Assembly (NCBI RefSeq): GCF_023499215.1
Contig: NZ_JAKHSK010000007.1
Span: forward strand, 62,001-126,000
Reading direction: 5' to 3'
Length of the DNA stretch: 64,000 bases
DNA from: Zunongwangia pacifica
GTDB lineage: Bacteria > Bacteroidota > Bacteroidia > Flavobacteriales > Flavobacteriaceae
In this document: positions 61,267 to 64,000 of the stretch, one piece after another
Numbering within the stretch: the stretch's first letter is position 1
Layout of the letters: each line of letters starts with the position of its first letter
Translations under genes and position numbers: made by a program
Notes under the pieces: generated by a model
Told to the model about the DNA's origin: nothing
Databases searched by the model: none
Seen by the model: the letters and a program-made list of their open reading frames with translations, nothing else

Positions 61267-62409
61267 ATGAAATTTAATACCAAAACGATACACGGCGGCC
61301 AGGAAAATGTAGATCCTGCTTATAATGCGGTGATGCCACCCATCTATCAAACCAGTACTTACGCGCAAAGCACGCCGGGAGGACATAAAGGTTTTGAATA
61401 TTCCAGAAGTGGGAATCCAACCCGTACGGCTTTAGAGCGTTCTCTGGCCAGTATCGAAAATGGTGAATTTGGGATGGCTTTTGGTTCTGGACTTGCAGCG
61501 ATCGATGCGGTGATGAAATTGTTTAAACCAGGAGACGAAATAGTAAGTACCAACGATCTTTATGGTGGTTCTTATCGTTTGTTCACCTCGATATTCGAAA
61601 ATCTTGGCATTAAATTTCATTTTATCGGTATGCAGGAAGCCGAGAATATCGAAACCTATATTAATGAAAATACAAAGCTGATTTGGGTAGAAACACCAAC
61701 GAACCCAATGATGAATATTATCGATATTGAAGCTGCTGCTAAAATTGCTAAAAAGCATCAAATTTTATTAGCGGTAGATAACACTTTTGCAACGCCCTAT
61801 TTACAGCAGCCTTTAGATCTGGGAGCCGATATTGTAATGCATAGCGCTACAAAATATTTGGGTGGACATAGCGATGTCGTAATGGGCGGACTTGTGGTAA
61901 AAGATAAAGAGCTTGCCGATAAACTATATTTTATACAAAATGCCAGTGGTGGTGTTTGTGGGCCACAGGACAGCTTTTTGGTATTGCGAGGCATTAAAAC
62001 TTTACATCTTAGAATGCAGCGCCATTGTGAAAATGGAGAAAAAGTAGCTCGATTCTTAAAAGAACATCCGGCAGTGGCAAAAGTAAACTGGCCGGGTTTT
62101 GAAGATCATCCTAACCATGATATTGCCAAAAAGCAAATGAAAGGTTTCGGCGGAATGATCTCTTTTTCTACTACGGAAGGAACTGCTGAAAGTGCTGTGA
62201 GAATTCTAGAAAATCTGAAAGTTTTTACGTTAGCGGAATCTTTAGGAGGTGTAGAATCTTTAGCGGGACATCCTGCGAGTATGACGCATGCCTCTATCCC
62301 AAAAGAAGAGCGCGAAAAAACCGGAGTGGTGGATAGTTTAATTCGTTTAAGTGTAGGGATTGAAGATGGTGATGATTTAGTGGAAGATTTAAAACAGGCG
62401 TTGGGTTAG
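61267..62409 (+). CDS. metB: Cystathionine gamma-synthase/lyase family PLP enzyme
   Basis: A 380-residue Cys/Met-metabolism PLP enzyme. Schiff-base Lys196 in HSATKYLGGHSDVVMGG; N-terminal YEYSRSGNPTRTALE (YSRSGNPT) and C-terminal ESLGGVESLAGHPASMTHAS are standard. In the family the same fold does gamma-synthesis, lyase or homocysteine formation; no Arg signature was checked, so the exact reaction is open. Single plus-strand gene, ended by a strong terminator. Confidence 0.93.
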   Translation: MKFNTKTIHGGQENVDPAYNAVMPPIYQTSTYAQSTPGGHKGFEYSRSGNPTRTALERSLASIENGEFGMAFGSGLAAIDAVMKLFKPGDEIVSTNDLYGGSYRLFTSIFENLGIKFHFIGMQEAENIETYINENTKLIWVETPTNPMMNIIDIEAAAKIAKKHQILLAVDNTFATPYLQQPLDLGADIVMHSATKYLGGHSDVVMGGLVVKDKELADKLYFIQNASGGVCGPQDSFLVLRGIKTLHLRMQRHCENGEKVARFLKEHPAVAKVNWPGFEDHPNHDIAKKQMKGFGGMISFSTTEGTAESAVRILENLKVFTLAESLGGVESLAGHPASMTHASIPKEEREKTGVVDSLIRLSVGIEDGDDLVEDLKQALG

Positions 62410-62499
62410 ATTTTAGACCGCTGCGCTGTGAGATATTAGAATTATAGACTAAAGAAGCAAGGTCAAGATTATTTAGTTTTAATTTGATATTAAAATAAA

Positions 62500-62536
62500 C
62501 GAGGGCTGAAATTCGATAATTTCAGCCCTCGTTTTC
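62500..62536. terminator. Strong bidirectional terminator after metB
   Basis: CGAGGGCTGAAATT at 62500-62513 pairs perfectly (14 bp) with 62518-62531, loop CGAT, followed by TTTTC. Sits between metB and the convergent class V aminotransferase. Confidence 0.9.
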
Positions 62537-62576
62537 TAGATATATATTCTAGAAGCAAAGCGATCTAAATTCTATA

Positions 62577-63800
62577 TTAAATCACTTTGCCCAATGCCCA
62601 GATGAGTCGTTTTACTTCTTCCTCGGTATTGTAATGCACTAAGCTGATACGCACCACACCATTTTTTTCGGTTAAGCCAAAATTTTCTACTAATTTTTTA
62701 GCGTAGAAATCACCAAACCGAATTCCGATTCGATAATTGTCAATTTGTTCTACGATTTCATTGCTTTTTAAGTCTTCATGAACAAAAGAAATAGTGGGTA
62801 CTCTTTTAGAAGCATCGGCTTCAGGGTTTCCTATAATCTTTACTTTGGGATGTTCATTTAAAAAATCAAGAAGCCTTTTTGCCAGTTTTTGCTCATGTTT
62901 GGCGATAACTTCATAAGATTTTTTCAGCATTAAAACGGAATCATCTTTATCTTCCGTGAAGTGTTGTTTATAAAATTCCTGAAAGTATTCAGTAATCCCT
63001 AAAAGACTGTAGGTAAGCTCAAAATTGAAGTTTCCCGGTTGAAATTTATATGGAATATTATCCTTTTTGAAGAAATAGTGGTTAATTCCATCCATTTCTA
63101 AAAGCAAATCGTACTTACCATACATCAACGCTAAGTGCGGGCCGTAGGTTTTATACCAGCTAAACGTGTAAAAATCGACATCCAGCTCCTGTACGTTAAT
63201 CTGGCGATGCGGAGCGTAAGCCACACCGTCTACACATATAAGGGAGCCATTTTGATGTGCAATTTCAGCAATTTCTTTAATAGGGTTTATCGTTCCTAAA
63301 ATATTAGAGCAATGCGTAACAGCGACAAGTTTGGTTTTTTTAGAAAGTAATTTTTTAAGCTCAGAAATTTCCAGTTCCATAGTATCTGGATTGGCTTTCC
63401 AGATCTTCACTTTTATTCCCTTTTCTTCAAGATCGGTCCACGGTGAGACATTGGCTTCATGATCGGTATTGGTAACAATAACTTCATCACCTTCCTTCCA
63501 TTGCCGGCTAATAGACAAACTTAAGATTCTAAAAAGCATACTGGAGGAAGGGCCAATAATCACTTCCTCAGTTCGGTTGGCATTTATAAATTTTGCGAGT
63601 TGTTTATTGGCCCACGCCAGTTTTTCTCCAGCTTCTTTACTAATTTTATAAGAGGCGCCAAGTTGTACGTTATGATGAATTAAATAGCCATTAATTCGCT
63701 GAATAACTTTTCCCAATACCTGTGAGCCTCCCGCATTATCCATAAATATGAAATCTTTATCGAGTGCCGGGAACTGTTTTCTAACAAACTCTATATCCAT
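62577..63800 (-). CDS. Class V aminotransferase (cysteine-desulfurase-like)
   Basis: A 407-residue PLP enzyme. Lys217 in FSWYKTYGPHLALMYG is the Schiff-base residue. N-terminal block DNAGGSQVLGKVIQRINGYL and VTHCSNILGTINPIKEIAE belong to the NifS/SufS-like class V fold. No SufS-type Cys loop is evident, so it may be a kynureninase-like or other beta-lyase-type enzyme instead of a true desulfurase. It starts 5 bp after the S9 peptidase stop, an operon of at least two genes. Confidence 0.85.
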   Translation of the reverse strand: MDIEFVRKQFPALDKDFIFMDNAGGSQVLGKVIQRINGYLIHHNVQLGASYKISKEAGEKLAWANKQLAKFINANRTEEVIIGPSSSMLFRILSLSISRQWKEGDEVIVTNTDHEANVSPWTDLEEKGIKVKIWKANPDTMELEISELKKLLSKKTKLVAVTHCSNILGTINPIKEIAEIAHQNGSLICVDGVAYAPHRQINVQELDVDFYTFSWYKTYGPHLALMYGKYDLLLEMDGINHYFFKKDNIPYKFQPGNFNFELTYSLLGITEYFQEFYKQHFTEDKDDSVLMLKKSYEVIAKHEQKLAKRLLDFLNEHPKVKIIGNPEADASKRVPTISFVHEDLKSNEIVEQIDNYRIGIRFGDFYAKKLVENFGLTEKNGVVRISLVHYNTEEEVKRLIWALGKVI

Positions 63801-63805
63801 AAAAT

Positions 63806-64000
63806 CTATTTATTTAGGAGGCTTTTATTAAATAATTTGAGTATTCGGCTATATTCATCTGTCCAGCTACTTGGTTCTACAAAACCATGATCTTCTACAG
63901 GATAAATAGCCATTTCCCAGTTATGTTTGCCCAGTTCGATTAAACGTTGGGAAAGCCTTACCACATCCTGAAAATGGACATTTACATCGACCATACCGTG
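63806..64000 (-). CDS. Prolyl oligopeptidase (S9) family peptidase, C-terminal end, cut by the window
   Basis: The last 64 codons of a serine peptidase that continues beyond 64000. It reads [20 protein letters not shown], with the catalytic His in [20 protein letters not shown], matching the DPP4-like S9B group. The rest of the catalytic domain and beta-propeller are outside the window. Upstream gene of the pair with the class V aminotransferase. Confidence 0.85.
   Translation of the reverse strand, partial: HGMVDVNVHFQDVVRLSQRLIELGKHNWEMAIYPVEDHGFVEPSSWTDEYSRILKLFNKSLLNK

Noticed and set aside
1-64000. tRNA, rRNA, CRISPR, IS element, prophage
   Set aside because: None recognised on either strand. 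The short repeats seen are dispersed palindromes, not spaced arrays, and no transposase or integrase is present.

Overview
The window is chromosomal DNA from a member of the Bacteroidota, most probably a marine Flavobacteriaceae (a Zunongwangia/Gramella/Salegentibacter-like genus is my guess from gene content, not proven). Supporting signs are the low G+C, a SusC/SusD pair, the complete Bat aerotolerance-type operon, LytS/LytR signalling, LVIVD and DUF4382 lipoproteins, weak Shine-Dalgarno sites, promoter -7 elements of the Bacteroidota form TAnnTTTG, and several families of short palindromic intergenic repeats typical of flavobacteria. I saw no rRNA, tRNA, CRISPR array, IS element or prophage.

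Layout. 1-7539: a GIY-YIG protein, an internally deleted KilA-N gene between two copies of a short repeat, a very large alpha-2-macroglobulin lipoprotein and an outer-membrane phospholipase A. 7892-21240: the most interesting region, a probable phosphonate-utilisation locus. It reads on the minus strand SusC, SusD, an alkaline-phosphatase-superfamily lipoprotein, a PbfA-like PLP enzyme, a calcineurin-like phosphoesterase, then after a second promoter an MFS carrier, an FAD amine oxidase of the phosphonate-associated family and a phosphonatase-type HAD enzyme. An XRE-cupin regulator lies tail-to-tail with it. Two promoter regions, ahead of susC and ahead of the MFS gene, each carry a perfect 15-bp palindrome plus a degenerate copy exactly 41 bp away, which ties the two transcription units into one regulon. 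21241-22127 holds promoter sequence and the wreck of an isoaspartyl peptidase/asparaginase gene.

22128-26073: 3-hydroxyanthranilate dioxygenase, an ALDH7-type dehydrogenase and a SEC-C protein. 26363-30792: a LytS/LytR-type pair flanked by short repeats and divergent from an outer-membrane receptor. 30886-37159: housekeeping and stress genes (YjdM/PhnA, YkvA, acyl-ACP desaturase, a tight SDR / AlbA_2 / phosphatase operon, a DUF4382 lipoprotein). 37609-46775: MoxR, DUF58, a BatD-like two-membrane-segment protein and BatA to BatE, eight genes on the plus strand. 47127-51883: carbonic anhydrase, CvpA, a frameshifted RDD gene, a CREST-superfamily membrane protein, pheS and two small genes. 51940-64000: an LVIVD lipoprotein, gpsA, the yicC-gmk-nadD operon, hydrolases, an EamA exporter, an ArsC/Spx-like protein, a DUF3298 lipoprotein, metB, a class V aminotransferase and the last part of an S9 peptidase.

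The main proposal is that 8502-21240 encodes outer-membrane capture, periplasmic phosphoester release, inner-membrane import and oxidative/hydrolytic C-P bond cleavage of aminoethylphosphonate-type compounds, built like a polysaccharide-utilisation locus but aimed at organophosphorus. All family assignments come from reading the protein sequences; no search was run.
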